This document shows positions 23,374-31,424 of a stretch of 32,795 nucleotides of DNA, one piece after another. Numbering within the stretch: position 1 is the stretch's first letter; each line of letters opens with the position of its first letter. The notes beneath the pieces are model-generated. The model saw nothing but the letters and a program-made list of their open reading frames with translations. It searched no databases and was not told where the DNA came from. The stretch lies in assembly GCA_036389715.1 (NCBI GenBank), contig DASVWH010000049.1:1-32795 (forward strand), in the 5' to 3' direction. This DNA comes from DASVWH01 sp036389715 (GTDB lineage Bacteria; Acidobacteriota; Blastocatellia; Pyrinomonadales; Pyrinomonadaceae). The translations under genes and the position numbers were made by a program.

Positions 23374-23928
23374 TCAGCCTCCGTCCCGGTTCTCGGGCCT
23401 CTGCCCCAGTTCCCTGCGAACCTCTTCGAGCGAGAGATGCACGAGGCATCCGCCCGTGAACAGCTCGTCGTTCGTCACCTCTTTGGAGGCGAAGGGCGGC
23501 GGCTCGAAACGCTCCATCTCTTCGTCAGTCTCGAAGCTCGTCTCGGCCAGCACGAGCCCCCAGAGAGCGCCCAGGAAAACATCTATCGAGAACCGGCGGC
23601 CCTCATACTCGTAAGGATAGCGGTTCTTACGAATCTCGTTGCCCTCAAAGATGGACAGGACCTCGTACTCGGCCGGGCTGAGATAGAGATTGGTGATTAT
23701 CGTTCGCGAGAAATCGGGCACTTCGGGCGCAAACTTCTGCGTCAACTTCCATGAATACTGCTTCGTCTCGGGGACGCGAATCTTGCGCAGGCGCAGCCGC
23801 GTGTTCGTGATGTAGTTGTCCCAGATTTGAACGTGCTGACCGGCCCGCGTCAGCCCCTCCGGCAATTCCCGCAACAGGAACCGCCGCTCACGCTCCACCC
23901 GCGCATACTTTCCATAGCCTTCAATCAT
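23374..23928 (-). CDS. CYTH domain (triphosphate tunnel) protein
   Basis: This 184-residue protein fits the CYTH/triphosphate tunnel metalloenzyme fold, whose members hydrolyse triphosphates or make cyclic AMP. Near the start VERERRFLL replaces the usual ExExK by Glu12-x-Glu14-x-Arg16. Basic tunnel residues follow in NTRLRLRKIRV and SWKLTQKF, then EIRKNRYPY, and acidic strands FSIDVF and LVLAETSFE. The 23183-23373 gap downstream holds no gene. Substrate unknown; ATG 23928 has no clear SD. Confidence 0.82.
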   Translation of the reverse strand: MIEGYGKYARVERERRFLLRELPEGLTRAGQHVQIWDNYITNTRLRLRKIRVPETKQYSWKLTQKFAPEVPDFSRTIITNLYLSPAEYEVLSIFEGNEIRKNRYPYEYEGRRFSIDVFLGALWGLVLAETSFETDEEMERFEPPPFASKEVTNDELFTGGCLVHLSLEEVRRELGQRPENRDGG

Positions 23929-23937
23929 AGTTCAAGA

Positions 23938-24040
23938 AAGTGATGAATCAAGAAAGCGATGAGTGATGAGTAATGAGAGGAAAGATGCGCGCTTTGACTC
24001 ATCACTCATCACTCATCACTCATTACTCATCACTTCTTTA
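23938..24040. repeat. Heptanucleotide inverted repeat array
   Basis: The right arm is five ACTCATC/T units in a row (23997-24031). The left arm has GATGAGT GATGAGT AATGAG (23958-23977) preceded by degenerate units from about 23938. The arms surround a short centre that includes AAAGATGCGCGCTTT. It occupies most of the gap between the CYTH gene start and the hydro-lyase stop. Confidence 0.88.
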
Positions 24041-24052
24041 CGCTTCACTGTT

Positions 24053-26053
24053 TTAAGCCACCAGCTCTTCTTCGGGCTGGCGCAGGAATTCGCGCGGCTC
24101 GACGATGTGTCCGGCGATGGCCGAGGCTGCGACGACGTAAGGGCTGGCGAGATAGACCTTGCCGGGACCGCTGCGGCCGGGAAAGTTGCGGTTCTGGGCG
24201 CTGACCGTGACCGTCTCGGCCGACTTCGACGCGCCCGGCCCGGCGTTGATACACGCGCCGCAGCTCGGGTCAATCAACTCGGCCCCGGCCCGCTCGAAGA
24301 TTTCGATATAGCCGCGCTCGCGCGCGTACTGCTTGATCTTCTGCGAGCCGAATTGCAGGTAGAGATGAACGCCGGGCGCGACTCGCCTGCCCTGCTCGAC
24401 AGCTTCTCTGAGCACGGCCGCGTACATGTCCATGTCGGCCATCTTGCCGCCCGTGCAGGAGCCGCCGTAAGCGGCATCAATGCGGACCTCGGCGGGCAGG
24501 TCGCTGATGTTGATGCCGTTGCGCGGGTCGCCCGGAGTGGCCACCATCGGGTGAATCTCGTCCAGGTTAATCTCGAAGACGGCGGCGTATTCGGCGTCCG
24601 GGTCGCTCTTGAGAAAACCTCCGCGGATTTCATCAGGGTCGAGCCCGCGCGTGCGGACTAGGTATTCAAGCGTCACTTCGTCGGGCTCGATGATGCCGGT
24701 CGTGCCTCCGGCTTCGACGGCCATGTTCGTCAGGGTCGCGCGTTCGTCAATGGGCCAGTCCCGCAGACCGTCGCCCGCGAATTCGAGCACCTGTCCGATA
24801 CCCTTGCCCTGCTTCATGTAGTCGGTCGCCAGGATATGCAGCATCACGTCCTTGGCCGAGACATCGTCGCGCTTGCGGCCGTTCAGGACAAAGCGGACAG
24901 TCTCCGGGACGCGGATGCGGATGTCCTTCGTGTACCAGGCGTTGGCCATGTCGGTCGAGCCGACGCCGAAGGCGAAGCACCCGAGCACGCCCGCCATACA
25001 GGTGTGCGAGTCGGTCCCGATGACTAGTTGTCCGGGCAGCGCTATGTCCTCGACCACGGCGTTGTGACAGATGGCTTCCGAGCCGCCCTCCGCGCTCTCG
25101 CCGTAGAGACGTATGCCCTGCTCCTGCGTGAAATTGGCCTGTGTGACGGCCAGCCCGTCGGCGCGCTCAAGCAACCCCATCTTGCGTTTTTCGTCCGACA
25201 TCACGCGGCCCAAAAACGTCAGGTGATCGCGGAAGGCATAGACGGATTCGGGCTCCGTGACGCGCGCCTCGCGCCCGAGCGACTGCTTGAAGAGGGACTC
25301 GGCCATCGGCGTCACGTACTCGTGCGAGAAGCGCACGTCCGCCAGGGCAAAGAGCGCGTCGCCCGGCTTGACCGCTGTGACGCCGACCTCTCCGGCTCTT
25401 ACGAAAGCGTGGCGCGCGATAATCTTCTCGACCAGGTTCATCGGGCGCGCGGCGGTCTCAAGCGGGGGCGGCGTGACCTCTCCGGCGAGCCGCGCCTTGT
25501 TGTAGTTAAAGAGGCCGCCGTATTCGACAATCGCCCGCGAGATGGGGTCAAGGCCGCGCGTGAACTCTTCGAGCGGTATCTCTTCGCCGCGACGGATGCG
25601 TTCTATCAGGCCGAAGTCAGTCGAGGTGAGCAAGCCTATGTTCTGCGAGTTCTGCCCGTAAATCTTCTCGATGGTGCGGGCGATGACCAGGTCTATGCCC
25701 GCCCATTTTTCGGCGTAGGGAGCCGTCTCGCGCGACGAGCCGCAGCCCTTCGAGAGCCCCGAGACGACGACCGAGAAGCCGCCGCTTTTCACTTCGTCCT
25801 TCTGCACGGCCTGCTCGCGCATCCCGACGTAAACGTACTGGCCGAGCGTCTCGTCGTAGTAGAAGCAGACCCAGCCGGGCGTGATCTCGTCGGTCGAGAT
25901 GTTGTTCATCAAAGGCGCGGCGGGATCGAAAGCCAAATCCTCGCGGCCCTCCAACTGGCGGCGAATGAGGCCGGTATCTTCGGTCAGGAAAAGAATGCGG
26001 CCGTCGAACCTGATGCGGTCGGGGCGCTTCTCTATCTTCTCTCCAGCGGACAT
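24053..26053 (-). CDS. Aconitase/isopropylmalate dehydratase-type hydro-lyase, swivel domain first
   Basis: This is a 666-residue [4Fe-4S] hydro-lyase of the aconitase superfamily. The small swivel domain is at the N-terminus (about 17-190), with LMNNISTDEITPG and GLSKGCGSSRETAPYA, equivalent to LeuD. The catalytic part (about 200-650) resembles LeuC: GTDSHTCMAG at 346-355, GSCTGGKMADM with Cys533, and DPSCGACINAGPG with Cys598 and Cys601, giving the three cluster ligands. SAQNRNFPGRSG near 618-629 is the usual substrate-binding block. It may be an aconitase, an isopropylmalate or homocitrate-type dehydratase, or a related enzyme; the sequence does not decide. AAGGAG lies six bases before the ATG. 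Confidence 0.9.
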   Translation of the reverse strand: MSAGEKIEKRPDRIRFDGRILFLTEDTGLIRRQLEGREDLAFDPAAPLMNNISTDEITPGWVCFYYDETLGQYVYVGMREQAVQKDEVKSGGFSVVVSGLSKGCGSSRETAPYAEKWAGIDLVIARTIEKIYGQNSQNIGLLTSTDFGLIERIRRGEEIPLEEFTRGLDPISRAIVEYGGLFNYNKARLAGEVTPPPLETAARPMNLVEKIIARHAFVRAGEVGVTAVKPGDALFALADVRFSHEYVTPMAESLFKQSLGREARVTEPESVYAFRDHLTFLGRVMSDEKRKMGLLERADGLAVTQANFTQEQGIRLYGESAEGGSEAICHNAVVEDIALPGQLVIGTDSHTCMAGVLGCFAFGVGSTDMANAWYTKDIRIRVPETVRFVLNGRKRDDVSAKDVMLHILATDYMKQGKGIGQVLEFAGDGLRDWPIDERATLTNMAVEAGGTTGIIEPDEVTLEYLVRTRGLDPDEIRGGFLKSDPDAEYAAVFEINLDEIHPMVATPGDPRNGINISDLPAEVRIDAAYGGSCTGGKMADMDMYAAVLREAVEQGRRVAPGVHLYLQFGSQKIKQYARERGYIEIFERAGAELIDPSCGACINAGPGASKSAETVTVSAQNRNFPGRSGPGKVYLASPYVVAASAIAGHIVEPREFLRQPEEELVA

Positions 26054-26098
26054 GCTTACTCCTTCTCAAGGCGAATTCGGATAAGTTATGAAAGCTCA

Positions 26099-26104
26099 AT
26101 TATA
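26099..26104 (-). promoter_or_regulatory. Candidate -10 box of the aconitase-type gene
   Basis: A perfect TATAAT on the minus strand would start a transcript about 40 nt before ATG 26053. No good -35 box is seen at 16-18 bases, so only the -10 element is reported. Confidence 0.4.
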
Positions 26105-26172
26105 ACCGCAAGCGCGAAAAAGTCTTAGCCGTCAGCCACCCGCCGGGCAATTTAGCCCGCTCGCGACCGTCT

Positions 26173-26201
26173 TTGTTCCGCCCATGATGAGGATTTATAT
26201 T
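26173..26201 (+). promoter_or_regulatory. Candidate promoter of the FAD oxidase gene
   Basis: TTGTTC (26173-26178) and TATATT (26196-26201) are spaced by 17 bases. The transcript would have a leader of about 100 nt, with a 6-bp hairpin GAGATA/TATCTC at 26264-26279, shortly before ATG 26307. Confidence 0.4.
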
Positions 26202-26306
26202 GGAGAGCCTGCACTGCCTGCGTTTGCGCGAGCGGAGAGGATGCGGGCAGGGCGGCAACCGAAGAGATAGGGTTATCTCGCGCGAGTTAATCTGAAGGCG
26301 ACAGCG

Positions 26307-27470
26307 ATGCAATCTGCCGGGGTGGTCATTATCGGGGCCGGGGTCATAGGGGCGAGCGTGGCCTATCACCTGGCCGCGCGCGGATGCCGCGACGTGCTCG
26401 TGATAGAGCGCGGAGCACAGCCCGGCGAGGGCAGCACGGGCCGGGCCACCGGCGGCTTTCGCGCGCAATTCGGCACGAGCGTCAACGTCCGTCTCTCCCT
26501 GCTCTCGCGCCAGAAGCTGCTCAATTTCCGTGAGGAGCTGGGCCGCGATACGGGCTACAGGCCGTGCGGCTATCTCTTTCTGGCGAGCGGGCAGGCGGAG
26601 TTGGATGCGCTCTACGCCGCGCAGGAAGTGCAGCGCGCCTGCGGGCTCAACGAGACGCGCAGGGTCAGCCGCGACGAGATTCAGGACTTTAACCCGGCCG
26701 TGCGCGCAGACGCCCTGAGCGGGGGCGTCTTCTGCCCGACGGACGGATTTATCAGACCGTTGGAAATCCTGCACGGGTATGTCGAGAGCGCCCGGCGGCT
26801 CGGCGTGCGCTTCGAGTATGATGTGGCCGTGACGGGCTTTCGGATGGCGGGCAGCAGCCGGATTGCTGCGCTGCGGACGCCGCGCGGCGAGATCGAGACC
26901 GGTTGCGTAGTCAATGCCGCCGGGCCCTGGGCCGCAGGGGTCGCCGCGTGCGCGGGCGTCCATCTTCCAGTCCTGCCTCTGCGCCGCCAGGCAGCCGCCA
27001 CACATCCCTGCAATCTACTGCCCGAAGATATGCCCATGACCATTTTTACGGAGGACGGCTTTCACCTGCGCGTCCGCGACGGGCGCGTCCTGCTGCTTTG
27101 GCCCGACCAGCCGCACGTGACCGATCCCTTCGAGACGCAAGTCACGGACGAGTGGCTGGACGGCATCGCCCGCCGGGCGCAGGCGAGCATCCCCGCGCTC
27201 AGCCAGGCCCGGATAGACAGGCGAAGCTGCTGGGCGGGTCTCTACGAAATGTCGCCCGACCGTCATGCCCTGCTCGGCCCGGCGACCGGGGTCGAAAACC
27301 TGTACCTGGCCAACGGCTCATCGGGTCACGGAGTGATGCACGCTCCCGCGCTCGGACATCTCCTGGCCGAGATTATCCTGGACGGCGCAGCCACCACTCT
27401 CGATGTACACCAGCTTCGCCCCTCCCGTTTCATCGAAGGCGAACCGAACGCGGCCACGGAGTTTCTCTGA
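26307..27470 (+). CDS. FAD-dependent oxidoreductase (DAO family; sarcosine/glycine oxidase-like)
   Basis: This 387-residue flavoenzyme oxidises an amine or amino acid. The FAD-binding motif VVIIGAGVIGASVAYHLAAR is at 6-25, ending the second strand at VIERG. STGRATGGFRAQFGT (about 43-57) matches the DAO signature around the flavin. The C-terminal block NLYLANGSSGHGVMHAPALG is typical of the sarcosine oxidase beta-type branch. GAAGG lies about nine bases before ATG 26307. The neighbouring hydro-lyase reads the other way. Substrate unknown. Confidence 0.9.
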   Translation: MQSAGVVIIGAGVIGASVAYHLAARGCRDVLVIERGAQPGEGSTGRATGGFRAQFGTSVNVRLSLLSRQKLLNFREELGRDTGYRPCGYLFLASGQAELDALYAAQEVQRACGLNETRRVSRDEIQDFNPAVRADALSGGVFCPTDGFIRPLEILHGYVESARRLGVRFEYDVAVTGFRMAGSSRIAALRTPRGEIETGCVVNAAGPWAAGVAACAGVHLPVLPLRRQAAATHPCNLLPEDMPMTIFTEDGFHLRVRDGRVLLLWPDQPHVTDPFETQVTDEWLDGIARRAQASIPALSQARIDRRSCWAGLYEMSPDRHALLGPATGVENLYLANGSSGHGVMHAPALGHLLAEIILDGAATTLDVHQLRPSRFIEGEPNAATEFL

Positions 27471-27572
27471 TGCGACTCAGCAGGCGCTGTGAGAGCTTCC
27501 TTATGATGTCTGACGAAAAGGCTGGGTCGCAGGTCTCTCTCTGCGGGGGTGGGAGCATCACCGGCGCGGCCC

Positions 27573-28481
27573 TTAACTCTTCGCTCCGGCCGTCCTGCGG
27601 CGCAGGTAAACGGCGAGCGCCGTGTCGAGCGGCTCGGAGGTGTCCAGCTCCACGTAATCCGCGCCCGTTCGCTCAAGCTCGCGGCGGAAGTAAGCGCGCA
27701 GCTCGTCGAGGCGTTCCCGGTAGAGACGGCGCACGCGGTCTGCGTCGGCCAGCAGCGTTTCGCCCGTTTCGAGGTCGTGAAATTCGTAAGTCCCGCGCTG
27801 CTCCAGGAATCTCTCGACGCGGTCGAGCAGGTGAAAGACGATCACGTCGTAGCCGACGCGGCGCAGGCGCGTGACGGCATCAACGATCTCCTCGCGCACG
27901 TCGTAGAGGTCTGAGACGAGGACGACCAGGCCGCGCCTTTTCCACTCTCCGGCCGCGCGTAAAATCATGGGTCCGGTGCGCGTCTCGCCGCTGGCCTGCA
28001 AGCCTTCGAGCGCGACGAGAATCGTTTGCAGGTGGCGCTCTCCGCCGCGCGCAGGCAGGAGGGCGCGCACCTCTTCGGCGAAACAGAGCAGCCCGACGCG
28101 ATCACCCTGCCGTGTCGCCAGGTAAGCGAGCGCGGCCACCAGGTAACGCGCATAATCGAGCTTGCTCACCCCGCGCGGCGCGTAACCGAGCGAGGCGCTG
28201 ACATCGAGCAGCAAACGCACGGGCGCATTGGTCTCTTCCTCCGATTCCTTGACGTAGAGCCTGTCCGTGCGCGCGTAAACGCGCCAGTCTATCCGTCGCA
28301 GCTCGTCGCCGGGAAGGTACGGGCGGTGCTCCGCGAACTCCTGCGAGAGTCCATGAAAGGGGCTCTGGTGAAGGCCCACTAGAAAGCCTTCGACGACCGT
28401 CCGGGCGACCAGCTCCAGCCGCCCCAGCGAAGCCAGGACGGCAGGGTCTAGCAGGCGTTCGGATGAAGTAGGGCGTGCCAA
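27573..28481 (-). CDS. DUF58 domain protein of the MoxR-associated set
   Basis: This is a 302-residue protein. DUF58 proteins have a VWA-like fold and accompany MoxR ATPases; they are thought to take part in the assembly of envelope or metal-containing complexes. The block LPGDELRRIDWRVYARTDRL (about 56-75) is the DUF58 hallmark, followed by LLLDVSASLGY, in which the Asp-x-Ser-x-Ser resembles a metal-ion-dependent adhesion site. TTG 28481 is taken as start, since GAGGAG lies eight bases before it and no ATG precedes the conserved part. It is the last gene of the MoxR/VWA group, 101 bp after the smaller VWA gene. Confidence 0.9.
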   Translation of the reverse strand: MARPTSSERLLDPAVLASLGRLELVARTVVEGFLVGLHQSPFHGLSQEFAEHRPYLPGDELRRIDWRVYARTDRLYVKESEEETNAPVRLLLDVSASLGYAPRGVSKLDYARYLVAALAYLATRQGDRVGLLCFAEEVRALLPARGGERHLQTILVALEGLQASGETRTGPMILRAAGEWKRRGLVVLVSDLYDVREEIVDAVTRLRRVGYDVIVFHLLDRVERFLEQRGTYEFHDLETGETLLADADRVRRLYRERLDELRAYFRRELERTGADYVELDTSEPLDTALAVYLRRRTAGAKS

Positions 28482-28489
28482 GAATCCGA

Positions 28490-28495
28490 CTCCTC
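28490..28495 (-). promoter_or_regulatory. Shine-Dalgarno site supporting the TTG start of DUF58
   Basis: GAGGAG on the minus strand is eight bases from TTG 28481 and decides the start of the gene. Confidence 0.65.
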
Positions 28496-28582
28496 AAACC
28501 AGGCCGCGGAGCGTGACGACGAACTCTTGCCGCCGTCCGTTTCTCTCGACTGATAAGCGCACGCACTGCGACGGCGTCCGTT

Positions 28583-29626
28583 TCACCTGGCGAAGTAGCC
28601 GCGCCGCGTGCGCGCAGCGAAGCTCGGATGATTGACGAGCCGCACCGAGACGACACGCCAGGCCCCGTCTCGCCGCCTGTTGGTCGGGCGATAGCCGATG
28701 CTGTAAACAGTGCCCAGATCGCGTATCACCTGCTCATAGACGCCGTTCAAATCCTCCAGCGCGCGGGCCTGGTAAAGGATGCTGCCGCTTTCGGCTGCGA
28801 GTTGCGCGAGCTGGCTGCGCGCAATCGGGTAGACGCTCTGCGGCACGCGGTGGCGCCTGACGGCCTCTTCGCGCTCCGTGTCCAAATAGATCGGAAGGAC
28901 GACCGCATCCGAATCCCTGACGAGGTCGAGCAGCTCCTCGAAGGTGGTCTGCGAACCCGGCCCGGCCACGTCCGGGAGGGCATTATCCACGCCGTCCGTC
29001 ATCACGATCACGGCGCGGCGGCGCAGGCCCTCCGCTGCCCGCGGCTGGCCGAGTTTGAGGACATGACCGAGCGCGTCCCAGAAATTAGTGCCGCCCATGG
29101 GCTTCTCTATCCTCTTGATACGCTCGACCAGTTGCGCGCGGTCGCCGGTCAGCGGCGAGACGACCGACGGGACATCCGTGAAGGTCAGGATGCCGATGCG
29201 GTCAGACGGGCGCGCGGCTTCGACGAACCGGATGGCGGACTTTTTGACCAGCTTGAGCTTGTCGGAGATCGAGCCTGAGAGGTCCAGCAGGAGCACCAGG
29301 TCGAAGGGCGTCGAAGCCGCCGCGAAGAAGGCTATCTCTTCGGGCACGCCGTTCTCCAGGACTGTGAAATCCTGCTGCTGTAGATTGCCGGGAACGAGTT
29401 GCAGCGCGCGGCTAAAGACGCTCACGTTGAGGTTAACCAGGTCGCTCTCGACCCGAATCGTCTCGATGTCGTCCGCTCCCTCTTTTGTGACCGGCGGCAT
29501 TGGCGGCGGCGGTTCATCCTGGGCGCGCACGGCCGGGCCCAGGGTGATGAGCGAAAGGAGCAGGACGAAAGTCAGGAGCGCCCGGCGGGTCGGTCTTTTA
29601 ATCATTGATGTGCGCCCGGCTTTCAC
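28583..29626 (-). CDS. Exported VWA-domain protein, acidobacterial VWFA-related type
   Basis: This 347-residue protein has a signal peptide (basic start and hydrophobic residues 16-35, cleavage near AVRAQ) and a VWA domain from about 105 to 300. The metal-ion-dependent adhesion site Asp115-x-Ser117-x-Ser119 is in LLLDLSGS, and IVMTDGVDNALP supplies the later acid. The C-terminal GTVYSIGYRPTNRRRDGAWR and RRGYFAR are the marks of the acidobacterial group. GTG 29626 has GAGGA six bases upstream; ATG 29605 is the alternative. It follows the larger VWA gene by 20 bp and resembles its C-terminal half, so the pair probably arose by duplication. Confidence 0.9.
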   Translation of the reverse strand: MKAGRTSMIKRPTRRALLTFVLLLSLITLGPAVRAQDEPPPPMPPVTKEGADDIETIRVESDLVNLNVSVFSRALQLVPGNLQQQDFTVLENGVPEEIAFFAAASTPFDLVLLLDLSGSISDKLKLVKKSAIRFVEAARPSDRIGILTFTDVPSVVSPLTGDRAQLVERIKRIEKPMGGTNFWDALGHVLKLGQPRAAEGLRRRAVIVMTDGVDNALPDVAGPGSQTTFEELLDLVRDSDAVVLPIYLDTEREEAVRRHRVPQSVYPIARSQLAQLAAESGSILYQARALEDLNGVYEQVIRDLGTVYSIGYRPTNRRRDGAWRVVSVRLVNHPSFAARTRRGYFAR

Positions 29627-29646
29627 TCTTCGTCCTCGTCTGCGCG

Positions 29647-31317
29647 CTAGTTGGCATAGTAGCCGCGCTTGCCGCGCGCGACGGCATTCGGGCGCGCGAC
29701 CGTGACGCGAATCGCCCGCCAGCGCCCGTCTCTCTGCCTATTGCTCGGGCGATAAGAGAGGCTGTAGACAGTCCCCAAGTCCGCGACGACGCGCTCATAA
29801 GCGCCCGCTAAATCCTCCAGGCTCTCCACTTCGTAAAAGAGGCCGCCGCCCGCGTCCGCCAGCTCCTTCATCCGGTCGTAGCCGAGATCGAAGGTCTCCG
29901 GCTGCACGTCGAGCGGGCTCAGGGCCTCGTACTCCGTATTGAGCCAGAGCGAATAGAGCACGCCGTCGAACTCCCGCACGCGCCCGAGCAGCTCATTATA
30001 ATCGAGCGCGGAGCCTTCGCCCGAAACGTTCGGCAGAGTGCTGTCGAGGCCGTCGCTCATCAGGACGATGGCGTTGCGCCGCGTATCCTTCGTCTCGTTC
30101 AAGACCTGGTCCAGAGCGAAGTTGATGGAGTCGTAGAGCTTGGTGCTGCCCTGCGGCTGCTCTATGCCGCTGATCCGCTGGCGCAGCGCCGCGCGGTCGC
30201 TCGTCAAACGCGAGACGACGACCGGGGTGTTGGCGAAAGTGATGACGGCGATGCGGTCGGATGGCCGCGCGGCCGAGACAAAGTGGAGCGCGGCTTCGCG
30301 AATCAGGCTGACCACTTCGCGCGTCGAGCCCGAGAGGTCTATCAGGAGCACAAGGTTGAAGGGCGCGGCCGACGAATCGAAATGCGCTAGCTGCTGCGGC
30401 GCGCCGTCCTCGTAGAGCTTGAAATCCGTCTCGGCCAGCCCTGTCAGCCCGCGATTGGTCCCGCGATCAATCACGCTGACGTTGAGCGTCACCAGCTCCG
30501 TATCAACGCGCACGACATCGCCTTCGTCAACCTCCTCGGCATCCGAAGACGGCGTCGCGGGCGTGCCCGCGCCTGCCCTGCGGCTCTCCGCGCCGACGAG
30601 CTTCGGCACTCTGCGCCCGTCTTCGAGCGTCTCTCCGGTGGTTGCTGCAAGCGGCTCTTCCCTTGTCGCGGCGGCCGGTGAAGCTATCGTGATTCGGCCC
30701 CGCACGGAGCGCAGGCGAACCGGCTTTCCGCCAGCGCCGATGCGCGTCCTGAAGACATGCTCGGAGGCGGGCTGACCGGCAAGCACAGGCAGGGTCGAAG
30801 TGACTTTCCCGCCCGCAGACTCGGCCGTGATGTCCGCATCGGCCGTGATGTCCGCATTAGCCGCGCTCGGAAATTCCGCGCGGATGTCGCCCGTAGTGCT
30901 CTGCACGGAAAGCTCCGCCGGAACGCCGCGAACCTCTATCTCGCCGCCGGTAGTGATGACCTCCGCGCGCGAGCGTTCGGGGATGCGCAGCACCAGCTCA
31001 ACGCGCGCCGGCAGAGCGCCCGCCCACGGCGCGACCCCTATGCGCAGCAGGCTCTCCGTCCTTTCGATGATGACGGGCAGGCGTTTCGGCGTCCGCCCCT
31101 CGACGGTCGCGGTCACGGAGACGTGCTTTTCGTTCCAGACCTCCAGGCGAATGCCGCCCTGACGATTCTCTACCCGCAGTCCGCCGCCGAGAGGCAGATC
31201 GGCGCGTACCCCTTCGTCTACAAACGCGCCCGAGCCGGGCGGCGCGACCCCGAGAGCGAACAACAGTGCGGCGATTAAGATGGGAGAGAGAATTTTTGAG
31301 CGTCGAGCTGGAAACAT
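29647..31317 (-). CDS. Exported VWA-domain protein with N-terminal DUF4097-like beta region
   Basis: This 556-residue protein begins with a signal peptide (about 1-31). Residues 45-215 form a beta-rich, repetitive region (LRVENRQGGIRLEVWNEKHV and ITTGGEIEVRGVPAELSVQS) resembling the DUF4097/adhesin-type beta helix. A Thr/Ala/Pro/Glu linker (215-265) leads to a VWA domain with Asp327-x-Ser329-x-Ser331 in LLIDLSGS and IVLMSDGLDSTLP. The C-terminus GTVYSLSYRPSNRQRDGRWR and KRGYYAN matches the next gene. A GGGGAG lies close to the ATG. It follows the MoxR gene, separated by an inverted repeat. Confidence 0.9.
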   Translation of the reverse strand: MFPARRSKILSPILIAALLFALGVAPPGSGAFVDEGVRADLPLGGGLRVENRQGGIRLEVWNEKHVSVTATVEGRTPKRLPVIIERTESLLRIGVAPWAGALPARVELVLRIPERSRAEVITTGGEIEVRGVPAELSVQSTTGDIRAEFPSAANADITADADITAESAGGKVTSTLPVLAGQPASEHVFRTRIGAGGKPVRLRSVRGRITIASPAAATREEPLAATTGETLEDGRRVPKLVGAESRRAGAGTPATPSSDAEEVDEGDVVRVDTELVTLNVSVIDRGTNRGLTGLAETDFKLYEDGAPQQLAHFDSSAAPFNLVLLIDLSGSTREVVSLIREAALHFVSAARPSDRIAVITFANTPVVVSRLTSDRAALRQRISGIEQPQGSTKLYDSINFALDQVLNETKDTRRNAIVLMSDGLDSTLPNVSGEGSALDYNELLGRVREFDGVLYSLWLNTEYEALSPLDVQPETFDLGYDRMKELADAGGGLFYEVESLEDLAGAYERVVADLGTVYSLSYRPSNRQRDGRWRAIRVTVARPNAVARGKRGYYAN

Positions 31318-31333
31318 AACTCCCCTGGTAAAT

Positions 31334-31424
31334 GGTAAATCGTCAATAGTGAATAGAAGAACGGTCTTTCTTTCGCTATTGACTATTGACGATTTACCGG
31401 CCCTTGACTATTGACGATTGACTA
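31334..31424. repeat. Near-perfect inverted repeat with 7-base units between moxR and the VWA gene
   Basis: Arms at 31334-31356 and 31376-31398 are 23 bases long and match in 22 of 23 positions when one is reversed and complemented, with a 19-base centre. The right side is built of CTATTGA CTATTGA CGATTTA; a further run TTGACTA TTGACGA TTGACTA (31404-31424) reaches into the moxR stop codon. It could fold as a strong hairpin in the mRNA. Confidence 0.9.

Noticed and set aside
26903..27874. 323-codon plus-strand frame overlapping the FAD oxidase and DUF58
   Set aside because: Overlaps two recognised genes and has no motif of its own.
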